Shown: positions 18,591 through 28,050 of the stretch, one piece after another | How the letters are laid out: every line of letters begins with the position of its first letter | Numbering within the stretch: position 1 is the stretch's first letter | Assembly: GCF_004319545.1 (NCBI RefSeq) | Contig: NZ_CP036313.1 | Coordinates: forward strand, 4,776,501-4,840,500 | Direction of reading: 5' to 3' | DNA from: Desulfobacter hydrogenophilus | GTDB lineage: Bacteria > Desulfobacterota > Desulfobacteria > Desulfobacterales > Desulfobacteraceae | DNA length: 64,000 nucleotides | Made by a program: the position numbers and the translations under genes | The notes under the pieces: generated by a model | Database searches by the model: none | What the model was told of the DNA's origin: nothing | The model's input: the letters and a program-made list of their open reading frames with translations, nothing else

Positions 18591-19841
18591 TTAGTGTTTA
18601 AAACTTCTCTGGCCTGTGTATACCATGCTGGCGCCATTTTCATTGCAGGCCTCAATGGACTGGTAATCATTCATGGAGCCGCCGGGCTGGATAATGGCTG
18701 TTACCCCCTGTCGCAAACCCACATCAATGCCGTCCCTGAACGGGAAAAAAGCATCTGAGATCATGGAAGAACCAATAAGCCCACCCTTTTGTTTTGCCAC
18801 ATCCGCTTCAATTTCGGCTTTTTTATCTTCATCGGTCATGTCGGCAAATGAAATATTGTAGCGTTCAAAGCAGTATCGGTCACACAATTTGCGATAGGCC
18901 TTGTCCACGGCGATTTCCGCAACCCCCACCCGGTCCTGTTCACCGGTGCCGATACCCACAGTGCAGTTGTCCTTGACATATATTACGGAATTAGACGTAA
19001 TACCGGACTCCACCAGCCAGCCAAAAAGCATATCCTCGTATTCCTGGTCCGTGGGTACCCGGTCTACTTTATATGTTGTTCCCTTGTAGTCTGTGGAAGC
19101 AATAAAAAGATCTTCTTTTTTGAGTGTCTTGGGCACAAATGACCACTGGGCCACAATGCCGCCGTCCATAAGGCTTTTGAAATCCACCACCCGCTCACCA
19201 ATAAAGGATTGTAGTTTGTCCATGGCGTTGATCCGGATCACACGCAGATTTTTCCGCCGACCCAGAATCTCAATGACCCCATCCTCAAACTCCGGAGCCA
19301 CCACCACTTCAGCGTACTGATCGGCAATGCCTTCGGCGGTTGCTTTGTCCACGGCCTTGTTCAGGGCAATGCATCCGCCAAACGCCGCGATACGATCTGC
19401 CATATAGGCTTTGGCATAGGCCTGTTCCAGGCTGTCCGCCCGGGCAGCCCCGCAGGGATTGTTGTGCTTAACAATGACGGCACAGGGGGTATCCGTAAAA
19501 TACCGAAGGATATTCAGGGAGTTGTCTGCATCCGTTAAATTGGTTTTGCCCGGGTGTTTACCCGATTGCAGCAGTTCAATATCGGACACAAGATGTTTAC
19601 CCGGCACGATGGTTTTTGCGTCTCCGAGTGCCAAATTCCCATTTACCAGCCGATATAATGCGGCTTCCTGGCCCGGATTCTCCCCGTAACGAAGGCCCTT
19701 TTCCACGCCATCAATAATCCAGGAGGCCTTTTCATAAAACAGGGTCTGCCGGCTATCTCCATTCACAAAGGAAATTTCCATGGCCGGAGTAAAATGGTCA
19801 TCCATTATGGTTTTATACATTTTTTTAAGATCTGTGCTCAT
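18591..19841 (-). CDS. purH: AICAR transformylase (PurH C-terminal half as separate protein)
   Basis: 416 residues. It catalyses the formyl transfer from 10-formyl-THF to AICAR, the ninth step of purine synthesis. The motif VIVKHNNPCGAA holds the catalytic Lys-His pair, and AFGGCIALN, YKGTTYKVDR and the end MVYTGQRSFKH fit the AICARFT domain. In most bacteria this is fused to IMP cyclohydrolase; here the cyclohydrolase is a separate gene immediately upstream, with only one base between its stop and this ATG. The first ~30 residues have no match to the standard fold and could be a linker remnant. Confidence 0.9.
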   Translation of the reverse strand: MSTDLKKMYKTIMDDHFTPAMEISFVNGDSRQTLFYEKASWIIDGVEKGLRYGENPGQEAALYRLVNGNLALGDAKTIVPGKHLVSDIELLQSGKHPGKTNLTDADNSLNILRYFTDTPCAVIVKHNNPCGAARADSLEQAYAKAYMADRIAAFGGCIALNKAVDKATAEGIADQYAEVVVAPEFEDGVIEILGRRKNLRVIRINAMDKLQSFIGERVVDFKSLMDGGIVAQWSFVPKTLKKEDLFIASTDYKGTTYKVDRVPTDQEYEDMLFGWLVESGITSNSVIYVKDNCTVGIGTGEQDRVGVAEIAVDKAYRKLCDRYCFERYNISFADMTDEDKKAEIEADVAKQKGGLIGSSMISDAFFPFRDGIDVGLRQGVTAIIQPGGSMNDYQSIEACNENGASMVYTGQRSFKH

Positions 19842-19842
19842 A

Positions 19843-20526
19843 TCATTCCCCTGTTTTATAACACAATTGAACGTCTTGTTTTGAAAGTCCAGTCAGGTAA
19901 TCAGCAATGGCCCGATCGTACTGGGCGGTATGCTCAAAAGCCTTGGATGCAAGTGAATATCGGTCTTTGAGCCCCAAAGCCCCGTCCTTTGTTTTAAGAA
20001 CGTCCAGGATACCGTCATAGGATTTGGGATCCACCACCGAGGCCACCCGGATAAAATTTTTAGCAGCGGCCCGAATCATGGTCGGCCCACCAATATCAAT
20101 ATTGCCCCGGGCATTTTCCAGGGTAACATTTTCCTTGGCAATGGTCTGGGCAAATGGATAGAGATTGACCACAACCATATCAATGGGTAGCGCATGGGTT
20201 CTTTTCAGATCATTCTGGTGGGCAGTATTATAAGTTTCAGTCAAAAGGCCCAGATAAATTTTAAAATCAAGGGTCTTAACAAGCCCTCCCTGGGTTTCGG
20301 GCTGGCCGGTATAATCAGAGACCTGTTTAAGGTTGTCTTGGGCATCAGATCCAAGAATCTCTTTTATTTTGGAATAGGTTCCGCCGGTGGATAAAATGAT
20401 GATATCCGGATTGATCCCAAGCAGCTCCGGAATGAATGTCGCAAGTCCGCTTTTATCGGATACGCTGACCAGAACAGTCTTAATTTTCACCAAATCATCA
20501 ATGCTTTCTACCACGTTTTTCGTCAT
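19843..20526 (-). CDS. purH: IMP cyclohydrolase (PurH N-terminal half, MGS-like domain)
   Basis: 227 residues. The MGS-like fold is shown by VLVSVSDKSGLATFIPEL, ILSTGGTYSKI, TGQPETQGGLVKTL, VVNLYPF and NIDIGGPTMIRAAAKNF, all hallmarks of the IMP cyclohydrolase domain. The protein ends soon after the domain (CYKTGE) at a TGA. The downstream AICAR transformylase gene begins one base later on the same strand. Together they complete inosine monophosphate synthesis from AICAR. The split is clean and looks functional rather than a frameshift, since a GGGGA ribosome binding site precedes the second gene. Confidence 0.9.
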   Translation of the reverse strand: MTKNVVESIDDLVKIKTVLVSVSDKSGLATFIPELLGINPDIIILSTGGTYSKIKEILGSDAQDNLKQVSDYTGQPETQGGLVKTLDFKIYLGLLTETYNTAHQNDLKRTHALPIDMVVVNLYPFAQTIAKENVTLENARGNIDIGGPTMIRAAAKNFIRVASVVDPKSYDGILDVLKTKDGALGLKDRYSLASKAFEHTAQYDRAIADYLTGLSKQDVQLCYKTGE

Positions 20527-20608
20527 GGTTGTTCCTTCTCGTATATAATTAGGTTGGTGCTATATATTTTAAATGCAGGCATGCTTTAACCCATTCTTAC
20601 GGGTGAAG

Positions 20609-21319
20609 TCAAGTTGAGGAGCTGTCATTTTCCCGGATCATGCGTCCAAGAGACTGAACAAGAGTTCGGGTCTTTTCGACATGCTCAGGCGGAATCATAA
20701 GCGCAGGAATCTTTAAATTTTGGGCGATTTCGGAAATCTTGTCATTCTCCTTCAATCGATTACAACCCAAGGCATTCTTTCCTGCATATTCCAGCAGATC
20801 AAGGAAGCTGCCGTATACACCACCTGCATCCAAATGTTCCACAAACTGCATGAAAATAGTTGTTATGGTTAATGCAAGAAAGGGCATATCCGCCTGCCCT
20901 GTCTGCCGACAAGGGGTTGTGGACATCATCACCCGACACCCCAAGGGGCGGACAGGATAGATGGAACAAATCCCATCTTCAAGCAAAGGACAGGTTCCCC
21001 AGGACGGATCGTTTTCTTCCTCATCGGCATCACGGCCCTCCATACAGGCCAGAGCAAATCCGTTGGTGGTCTGAAGAGGCCGGTACCGGCGGCTTTGCCC
21101 GGCACGGTCCAGCCGCACACGGATATCGTCCAGCGCCCCGGCATCCAGACGGTCTTGGATATAGGCAATTTCAAGACCTGTGGCCGTGACATTACAGGTA
21201 CAGCAGTCTGCACACTGTTTTGCGCAGGCAAATGGAAATGCAGCCATAGCCGTGTCAAACAAGGCGTAGATCTCCTCAAGGGTCTTAACAGCTTTATCGA
21301 ATTTTGCAATACATGTCAT
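20609..21319 (-). CDS. YkgJ-family cysteine-cluster protein
   Basis: 236 residues with the metal-binding pattern of the YkgJ/zinc- or iron-chelating family. CAKQCADCCTCNV lies near residue 30. CPLLEDGICSIYPVRPLGC follows in the middle, in which the Cys and the YPxRPxxCR turn are diagnostic. No signal peptide is present, so it acts in the cytosol. The function of the family is not established. It lies downstream of purH on the same strand with ~80 bp gaps and is divergent from the cstA remnant. Confidence 0.82.
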   Translation of the reverse strand: MTCIAKFDKAVKTLEEIYALFDTAMAAFPFACAKQCADCCTCNVTATGLEIAYIQDRLDAGALDDIRVRLDRAGQSRRYRPLQTTNGFALACMEGRDADEEENDPSWGTCPLLEDGICSIYPVRPLGCRVMMSTTPCRQTGQADMPFLALTITTIFMQFVEHLDAGGVYGSFLDLLEYAGKNALGCNRLKENDKISEIAQNLKIPALMIPPEHVEKTRTLVQSLGRMIRENDSSST

Positions 21320-21355
21320 GGGCTATTTTAATCAACCAAAAAGGAGAACGCAAAC

Positions 21356-21766
21356 ATAAACGCTTTATCAATCATGATCCTATCCTTTGCAGGGTATCTT
21401 ATCATGTACAACCTTTACGGTCGATACATCGGCAAAAAGATATTCAACCTGGCCCAGAAAGCAGGTATCCCTGCCGTAGAAATGGAAGACGGGGTGAATT
21501 ATGTGCCCACTAAAAAAGAGGTGATCTTTGGGCATATTTTTACGTCCATTGCCGGCACAGGTCCCTTTGTATGACCGGCCATTGCCATGATGGTGCTGAC
21601 CATCTGGGCGCTTCTCCTGAATCAGACCACATATGGCGCCAACCACAATGTACTGTTGCAAACAGTGAACGGCATCAGTCTGGTGCTGGCTGTCTGGATT
21701 TTTATTGAAGGCCTGATCAAAATTGCAACGGTGAAAATCAATGTAAACGATTATAAATACGAATGA
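21356..21766 (+). pseudogene. cstA: Internally deleted carbon-starvation protein CstA remnant
   Basis: One reading frame carries the N-terminus of CstA (SFAGYLIMYNLYGRYIG, VIFGHIFTSIAGTGPFV). It then meets TGA at 21572, and continues as the C-terminal end (PAIAMMVLTIWALLLNQ and two more hydrophobic stretches) to 21766. The TGA falls on the second Gly of the conserved GPxxGP motif, where GGA is expected. The expected start codon after AAGGAG reads ATA (21356) rather than ATG. Several hundred codons between the two ends are missing. Three independent lesions make this a dead peptide/pyruvate transporter gene. Confidence 0.85.
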
Positions 21767-21879
21767 ATGAATAATCTTTCTGGGTAGGATGCTTCCCGCC
21801 CGGAATCCTAATTTTTCCATGGTTTCTGATTTAAAACGTTTAAAACTAATAGCACCCCTTTAAGCCTCTTTACTGGCTG

Positions 21880-22260
21880 ATGACAGGTCCGGCTGTATTC
21901 ATTCTTGCATGCCTTCTTGTAACCCGTAATTTCAGCGGACTACCCCCGGCTCCCACCATCCGGCAGTTGCCTGAAATCTGGCATGCGATCCTTTTCACAA
22001 GCGCTGCCGTTACAGCCATTGCAGGGCCTATCATGATACGGGTGATATTTGCCCATAGGGTCAGACAAAACACCCGGGTGCAAATTTCTGCAATCACAAC
22101 ACTCCGGGCGAAGGATCAAAGAACCACCGATCCCCTTCGCCCATGCCGAATTTTGATGGATCATCTACCCTACTGTACCCATCCTCTGGTGGGAATTGGC
22201 ACACTGACCCGGTTTACCAGGCAGTCTGATCTTAATCTGCCTGGAGCATTGAGAAAATAA
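21880..22260 (+). CDS. Doubtful ORF, possible membrane protein fragment
   Basis: 126 codons. The first ~65 residues contain two hydrophobic stretches with proline-rich spacing (FILACLLVTR and HAILFTSAAVTAIAGPIMIR) and look like part of a membrane protein. The rest is polar and unconvincing. No ribosome binding site is seen. It lies beside the decayed cstA and may be another remnant. No family was recognised. Confidence 0.25.
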   Translation: MTGPAVFILACLLVTRNFSGLPPAPTIRQLPEIWHAILFTSAAVTAIAGPIMIRVIFAHRVRQNTRVQISAITTLRAKDQRTTDPLRPCRILMDHLPYCTHPLVGIGTLTRFTRQSDLNLPGALRK

Positions 22261-22261
22261 A

Positions 22262-22546
22262 TTATTCACCGACCTTTTCAATGTCCAAACCGATCATAAA
22301 GTGATCTTTAAATCCACTGGGTGTACCGTCAAGGATATATTTAATGCGAGTAGGTTTACGAACTGCAGGAATGGTCTTGTCCTGGTAATGAAAAATCATG
22401 GGAACAAGGTCACCGCTTTTAAGACTCTCCAACGCCCTTGAGTGCTTTGTCACCAGAGCGAAAAAAGGCTCTGATTCATTTTTTCTCAACTTGAACTGAT
22501 AAAAAATTCCCGGATTATCCAGTTGAAATTCAGCACTGAAATACAT
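22262..22546 (-). CDS. Small conserved-looking hypothetical protein (94 aa)
   Basis: The ATG at 22546 has AGGAGG 5 bases upstream; the frame extends to a GTG at 22570 that is less likely. The product is soluble and mixed alpha/beta (MYFSAEFQLDNPG, LVPMIFHYQDKTIPAVRKP). It has a loose resemblance to small beta-barrel signalling domains, but no family motif is secure. The good start site supports a real gene. Confidence 0.6.
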   Translation of the reverse strand: MYFSAEFQLDNPGIFYQFKLRKNESEPFFALVTKHSRALESLKSGDLVPMIFHYQDKTIPAVRKPTRIKYILDGTPSGFKDHFMIGLDIEKVGE

Positions 22547-22570
22547 ATTGTCCTCCTGTTGCATCTTCAC

Positions 22571-23066
22571 TGATCAATAGCCTCCTTTTCAAACTTTTAC
22601 AAAACACATAACTATTATTTTTATATCTTCAAATTCAATTAGGATTTAATGAGAACGTCAGCAACTTATGTACCATCCGCCCCTGCCCCAAAAACACAAA
22701 AAAATTCAGGCAGATCTAAAAGGTTATTTTCAGGATAAAAACCCCCCTATCAAATAGCAGGTATCCGGTTACCAAAAAGGTGTTAAAAGTTACGAAAATT
22801 GCATCTTGGTATCAAAAAACGCCTGGAAGTGATTGTTCCAAAAACATGATACGAACAAAATTGATACCCGTGAAGATTAGGTACTCGGAAAAAATAAATG
22901 TTACAGATTTTGCGCCGATTTTTATTCGTATTCAAGATGCAACCCAGTCATCATATTGTTCCTGGTGCACTGAGTCGCAACGAAAAATACGGATAAGGAG
23001 GCAAATAAAATAGAGGATTTATTTTTTCCCGTGTTCCTCATTTCGTAACCATGACGCCTTTTTACT
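22571..23066. other. Gene-free stretch
   Basis: About 500 bp, A/T-rich. Short open frames on both strands here have no ribosome binding site and unnatural composition. I see no terminator, tRNA or repeat copy. Confidence 0.6.
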
Positions 23067-24428
23067 TTATTTATAGACTGTAGGATCAATATCGTACTTT
23101 CTGACCTTATAATGCATGGCCCGTTTACTGATACCCAAAAGATCGGCCGCATCTTTTTGAACTCCCCTTGATTCTTTCAAGGCCCTTATAATGGTATCCT
23201 TTTCACTCTGTGCAATGGAAAACGCCTGGGAATTGGGCAGATCTGAAGTCAGTACCGCATTTGCCCTGATGCTTTCAATCTGAAGGTCCCATGGTTCAAT
23301 AACCTGATTTTGGCACAGAACAGCCCCGGCTTCAATGGTATTTTTCAATTCCCGGACATTGCCGGGCCAGGGATGTTCTTCCAGCACTTTAACTGCGGCA
23401 TCGGAAATACGTAACTGATCAGTACCGTGTATCTGGCCATAGTTGCCGGCGAAGAACTCGGCCAAAGGATAAATATCTTCTTTTCGCTCCCGCAAAGGCG
23501 GAATGGTCAGGGTGATTCCCTTGAGCCGATAGTACAGATCCTGTCGGAAGCTTCCCTCATCAATGGCCTGGGCAAGATCGGCATTGGTCGCGGCAATCAC
23601 CCGACAGTCCACAGATGTTTCTTTTACCGCGCCTACCTGGCGGATTTTTTTATCCTCCAGGAATCTTAACATACGGCATTGCATGTCATGGGAGATATTG
23701 CCGATCTCATCCAGGAAAAGAGTCCCGGAGTGCGCGGCCTCGATAAGCCCGACCTTATCCTTTACGGCATGGGTAAACGCCCCTTTCAGATGGCCGAACA
23801 ATTCACTTTCAAGGATACCTGCCGGCGTTGATCCACAGTCCACAACCATGTAAGGCTGTTTTTTTCTTGGGCTATTTTTGTGAATACATCCGGCAATACA
23901 CTCCTTACCTACCCCACTCTCCCCGAGAATTAGCACGTTGACCTCGGTGACAGCCACCTTTTTTACCGTGGTATAAAGATGCTTCATGACAGCGGACTTT
24001 CCCCAGTAAAATCCGGATTCAAACAGAGGCACAGGTCCCGTGCCGACACCTGTGCCGCGCAAGGCTATCACAGCATTGATTTTTTCAATCAGTTCCAAAC
24101 CGTCAAAAGGCTTGGAAATATAATCGGCAGCGCCCAATTTTATAGCATCCACAGCATCCGGTATGGTGCCGTAGGCAGTCAAAAAAATCACAGGCAGATC
24201 CGGCAGGGACCTACGTATATCAGTGAATAACTCCATTCCGCCTTTTCCCGGCATTTTTATATCTGAAAGCAAAAGATCTATGCCCTTCTTCGCTTTGAGA
24301 ATCTGTTCAGCCCCTGCTGCATTCTTTGCTTTCAAGACCTTGAAGTTGGATGCGGAAAGCCTTTCCTCCAAGACTTCCAGGATATTGGGGTCATCGTCAA
24401 CAATGAGTATTTTATATGCTGCCGTCAC
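23067..24428 (-). CDS. Sigma-54-dependent response regulator, GlrR/QseF-like
   Basis: 453 residues: receiver domain (phospho-Asp in LLLSDIKMPGKGG, about residue 56), AAA+ domain with Walker A GESGVGKE (about 169), Walker B GTLFLDEIG, and a C-terminal Fis-type helix-turn-helix (DAADLLGISKRAMHYKVRK). The loop that contacts sigma-54 normally reads GAFTGA; here it is GAFTHA. The gene overlaps the lipoprotein gene upstream by 4 bp. The gene order kinase-lipoprotein-regulator equals the GlrK-QseG-GlrR locus of enterobacteria, which responds to envelope signals. Targets of this copy are unknown. Confidence 0.9.
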   Translation of the reverse strand: MTAAYKILIVDDDPNILEVLEERLSASNFKVLKAKNAAGAEQILKAKKGIDLLLSDIKMPGKGGMELFTDIRRSLPDLPVIFLTAYGTIPDAVDAIKLGAADYISKPFDGLELIEKINAVIALRGTGVGTGPVPLFESGFYWGKSAVMKHLYTTVKKVAVTEVNVLILGESGVGKECIAGCIHKNSPRKKQPYMVVDCGSTPAGILESELFGHLKGAFTHAVKDKVGLIEAAHSGTLFLDEIGNISHDMQCRMLRFLEDKKIRQVGAVKETSVDCRVIAATNADLAQAIDEGSFRQDLYYRLKGITLTIPPLRERKEDIYPLAEFFAGNYGQIHGTDQLRISDAAVKVLEEHPWPGNVRELKNTIEAGAVLCQNQVIEPWDLQIESIRANAVLTSDLPNSQAFSIAQSEKDTIIRALKESRGVQKDAADLLGISKRAMHYKVRKYDIDPTVYK

Positions 24429-25111
24429 TGGTTCTCCCTTTGTTCCTGCCGTTCCTTATCAATTTTTTCAAGCACGGTTATCTGGTGCAAAAGATCAGTT
24501 ATCCGTAACTCCTGCTCCATGTTCTGCTCTTCTAAGGCTGTTGTTTTTTGCCCGAGGGAATCAATTTTTTTTTGCATGTTAAGACGCTCTTTTTTATAAA
24601 TTTCCTCTCTGGTATAAAGCGCATTAAGCTTTTTCAAAATACCCGACCGTTCGGATTCGAGCAAGACCATACCGTGGGCCAGGGCTTTCTCCAGCATCCC
24701 GGGGTGCATTTTTGACCGCGGATTGCAAACGGTTTCCCGTCCAGAAGGATACTGGCCCCCGGAAGTTGAAATCCGGCAGGGCAGTTGTGAAGGCAAAAGC
24801 AGAAGCTGCTCCACAGCGACTCTAAAGGCCGGGGCATTTTCGGCAAGGACCATGTCAAGACAAACATTTCCATAATGGCCGACTGCCTGACATTGTGCAT
24901 CACGTTCATTTAAAGCAAGTTGTGAAAAAATCTGACGGGAAAGGGTATAATCTTCATTTAAATATGCCTCCTGACCTTGTATTGCCATCGTATTCCGGCA
25001 AACGACAGTGCAGACAGGTATCATGCTGCACCCGCTGAAAAACACCCCGATACACCCGATAAGAACCAGGGCCCTGAAAACAAGAAGGAAACGCTTGAGC
25101 ACTCTTTCCAT
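24425..25111 (-). CDS. Outer-membrane-type lipoprotein, QseG-like position
   Basis: About 228 residues from the ATG at 25111; the frame is open to 25153. A signal peptide ends in the lipobox FSGC. The middle contains a helical, TPR-like part with several cysteines (LNERDAQCQAVGHYGNVC), and residues ~165-228 form a coiled coil. It lies between the sensor kinase and the sigma-54 regulator, just as QseG (YfhG) does. QseG binds the kinase periplasmic domain, and by position and architecture this protein may do the same. Sequence similarity to QseG could not be measured. Confidence 0.65.
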   Translation of the reverse strand: MERVLKRFLLVFRALVLIGCIGVFFSGCSMIPVCTVVCRNTMAIQGQEAYLNEDYTLSRQIFSQLALNERDAQCQAVGHYGNVCLDMVLAENAPAFRVAVEQLLLLPSQLPCRISTSGGQYPSGRETVCNPRSKMHPGMLEKALAHGMVLLESERSGILKKLNALYTREEIYKKERLNMQKKIDSLGQKTTALEEQNMEQELRITDLLHQITVLEKIDKERQEQRENQ

Positions 25112-25256
25112 AAACAATTTCAGGTAAAAATCAGATATCCATAAAAACCGCATATAAAAAAATCCTTAAGATTCATTTATTAAAAGGTGTTGAAAACGAA
25201 GTCTCATTTTGACTATTATTTTCTGTAAAAGAGATCGTCGATTTCAATACCCTTTA

Positions 25257-26690
25257 TTAAAACACTGGTAAAGTAAAGGAAAAAGTACACCCTTTATCCG
25301 GTTTATTCTCCACAAAAATTTTTCCGCCATTGGCCTGAATAATCCGCCGGGCAATATTTAAACCAAGCCCTACCCCGTCCATGTGTTTGCGAACCTCCCT
25401 GGCCCGGTAATATTTCTTAAAAATCAAATTTTTTTTATCGTCGGGAATCCCCGGCCCTTCATCACTGATACCACATGTCAGAAAATGCTTTCCCGGTCCA
25501 CGGGTCAAACGGATATCCACCCGGCTGTTGTCCGGTGAAAATTTCAGCGCATTATCCAGGATATTTATAATGACCTGCATAATTTCCTTTTCATCGCCTC
25601 TGACCATGGGCGCCTGTCCAAGGGCCTTAAATTCCGTGCGGATGCCCCGGGTCTTTGCCCCGGGCGTAATACTTAAAATAGCGGATTGCACAAGCTGGTT
25701 GGGATCAAAAGGGGCAACCTGTCTTTTCTTAATACCTGAAACCAGGAAGGACGCATCCAGCAAGTGGTTTAAAAGGCCTGTAATCCGGGCAATCTCATTG
25801 CCGGAGATGGTTAAAAATTTCTTCTGCTTCTCATTGACCGGCCCAAGAACCTCTTCGGTCAACAAATTCACAGATTCACGGATGGAAGACAAGGGACTTC
25901 TGATTTCATGGCTTAAGGTGGCAATAAAATCCGAACGAATTTCGTCATCGGCTTTAAGTTGCCGGTTCATATCATTGAACGCCGCAGCCAGCTCCCCAAA
26001 TTCATCGTTGGAAGTAATATCCATCTCATAAGTGTAATTATCATCAGAGACCCGCTTAAGCCCGGATTTCAATTTATTCAGGGGAACAATAATGGATCTG
26101 GAAATAAACCCAACGCCCATAACGCCCACCAGTATTGAAATACCAAACCCGATTATGCAGTTTCTTATCACTTGGCGGCTTAAACGGTTAATCAGGATCA
26201 GCGCCTGCTCAATTTTGTCTTCATTGTCCTTTCTGACCGCGGCAATGGTGTCCATCCATTGGTCCATCACATCGGCATCAATCCAGGTATAATCCTCACT
26301 CATAATTTGTTCCATGGATACATCCGACTTGATATAGCCACCAAAGGCCCGATCAATGTTACGCCAGTATCCCGCAGGTGTTTCCCGCCTTGCATCCAGC
26401 CCAATGATCTCGACAAGCACCTTTTGGTAATTGCGCCTGGCCGTTCCAAAATAGTCAAAATAAACATCTTTTTCCAGCAGTTTCAATTTCTTGATATTGG
26501 CGTCCATATCAAGAAGATTATTTTTAAGATCATTGGACAATACCGCAATCCGGTTGCTGATGCTCACAATCCGGGCAGAGGTATCGGACATTTCCCGAAC
26601 CTTCATAAACAGGCCATAGACTGTGCCATAAAATATAAAGATAAAAAAAAAGAGAAAAATAAAAAGCTTTTTTGATATACCAGGTGTCAT
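25257..26690 (-). CDS. Sensor histidine kinase, GlrK/QseE-like
   Basis: About 477 residues from the ATG at 26690; earlier in-frame codons lead to an unlikely N-terminus before the first membrane helix. TM1 is at about 7-27, a mostly helical periplasmic domain of ~140 residues follows, then TM2. HAMP (PLNKLKSGLKRVSDDNY), HisKA with FIATLSHEIRSPLSSI, and HATPase boxes NILDNALKFSPD, DEGPGIPD and GVGLGLNIA complete it. With the lipoprotein and sigma-54 regulator downstream it forms an envelope-sensing system. Confidence 0.88.
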   Translation of the reverse strand: MTPGISKKLFIFLFFFIFIFYGTVYGLFMKVREMSDTSARIVSISNRIAVLSNDLKNNLLDMDANIKKLKLLEKDVYFDYFGTARRNYQKVLVEIIGLDARRETPAGYWRNIDRAFGGYIKSDVSMEQIMSEDYTWIDADVMDQWMDTIAAVRKDNEDKIEQALILINRLSRQVIRNCIIGFGISILVGVMGVGFISRSIIVPLNKLKSGLKRVSDDNYTYEMDITSNDEFGELAAAFNDMNRQLKADDEIRSDFIATLSHEIRSPLSSIRESVNLLTEEVLGPVNEKQKKFLTISGNEIARITGLLNHLLDASFLVSGIKKRQVAPFDPNQLVQSAILSITPGAKTRGIRTEFKALGQAPMVRGDEKEIMQVIINILDNALKFSPDNSRVDIRLTRGPGKHFLTCGISDEGPGIPDDKKNLIFKKYYRAREVRKHMDGVGLGLNIARRIIQANGGKIFVENKPDKGCTFSFTLPVF

Positions 26691-26902
26691 GAATATATTG
26701 TTACCATCTGCATAGGTGGAAGCCCTTTTAGCATGCCCGAACAGCCAAGTCAAATCCCGGCTGGGGCAAGCATATTTAGAGAATTTAATCAAAACCGCGA
26801 CCAAAAGCAATCAACAACATTCACCTGTATTGAATTTCCATGATGGATACTTTATCTTTATGAGGTTAAGGGACTCAGAATAACGTAAAAAAGGAGAATT
26901 TA

Positions 26903-28048
26903 ATGGGTGCTGATGTATTTTTCATGGACATAACCGCCACATCAAGGGAAAACCTGCCTGCCAAGTTGGAACGTCTGGTAACCACGGCAGGGCTTCACGC
27001 AATCCTGGACAAAAATGACCTGACCGCTGTAAAGGTGCATTTCGGTGAACAGGGAAATACGGCTTATATCCGCCCTGTCCTTATCCGTAAAATTATCCGG
27101 GCCATCAGAAAAGCAGACGCCACACCTTTTCTGACCGATGCCAACACCCTTTACGTGGGCACCCGCTCTGATGCAGTCTCCCATATCAAAACCGCTGTGG
27201 AAAATGGATTTTCATATTCATCCATGGATGCAGCCCCGTTGATCATTGCCGACGGCCTGTTCGGAAAAAGCGAGACTGCTGTAAGGGTGAATCTCAAACA
27301 CAACAAGGAAGTATTTATCGGGTCGGAAATCATCAATGCCAACGCCCTAGTGTCACTGGCCCATTTCAAGGGACATGAGCTGTCCGGATTCGGCGGCACC
27401 CTTAAAAATCTGGGGATGGGATGTGCATCCCGCCGGGGCAAGTTGGACCAGCATTCCAATGTAAGTCCTAAAATCAAACGCAAAACCTGCATTGGTTGCG
27501 GCCTGTGTGCCCAACATTGCCCGGGGCAGGCCATAACCATTGAGAACAAAAAAGCCTATATGAATAAAACGGCCTGTATCGGATGTGCCGAATGTATTGT
27601 GCGTTGCCCCACCCAGTCCATCAACATCAACTGGAACCAGGATGTCCCCGTATTTCTTGAAAAAATGATGGAATATACCGCCGGCGTACTGAAAGATAAA
27701 ACCGGGAAATGCCTGTTTGTTAACTTTATCACCAATATCTCCCCGAAATGTGACTGCCTACCCTATGCCGAGGCTCCCATCTGCAACGATATCGGCGTGG
27801 TGGCATCCTGTGATCCCGTAGCCATTGACCAGGCCAGTGCAGACCTTGTTAACCAGGCCCAGGGTCTTGCCTCTTCGGTGTTGACCACCCACCTGGACCC
27901 GGGGGAGGACAAATTCAAAGGACTTTATCCGCACGTGGACTGGGAACACCAACTTGCGTATGCCCAGGAGATCGGCCTTGGTAAAAGACGTTACAACCTG
28001 ATCAAACTGGAGACCCTGGCATATAAAAATCCAGGGGCACACAGCTAA
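26903..28048 (+). CDS. DUF362 domain protein with two [4Fe-4S] sites
   Basis: 381 residues, start with AAGGAG 7 bases upstream. The DUF362 core is visible (KVHFGEQGNTAYIRP, LTDANTLYVGTR, LAHFKGHELSGFGG, LKNLGMGCASR). A two-cluster ferredoxin insert lies at about residues 195-235 (CIGCGLCAQHCPG and CIGCAECIVRCPT). The protein is cytosolic. DUF362 proteins are widespread in anaerobes, with no settled reaction. It is co-transcribed with the J-domain gene 2 bp downstream. Confidence 0.88.
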   Translation: MGADVFFMDITATSRENLPAKLERLVTTAGLHAILDKNDLTAVKVHFGEQGNTAYIRPVLIRKIIRAIRKADATPFLTDANTLYVGTRSDAVSHIKTAVENGFSYSSMDAAPLIIADGLFGKSETAVRVNLKHNKEVFIGSEIINANALVSLAHFKGHELSGFGGTLKNLGMGCASRRGKLDQHSNVSPKIKRKTCIGCGLCAQHCPGQAITIENKKAYMNKTACIGCAECIVRCPTQSININWNQDVPVFLEKMMEYTAGVLKDKTGKCLFVNFITNISPKCDCLPYAEAPICNDIGVVASCDPVAIDQASADLVNQAQGLASSVLTTHLDPGEDKFKGLYPHVDWEHQLAYAQEIGLGKRRYNLIKLETLAYKNPGAHS

Positions 28049-28050
28049 CC

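Noticed and set aside
22780..23013. 77-codon plus frame
   Set aside because: No ribosome binding site, no hydrophobic or motif pattern, unlike composition of neighbours.
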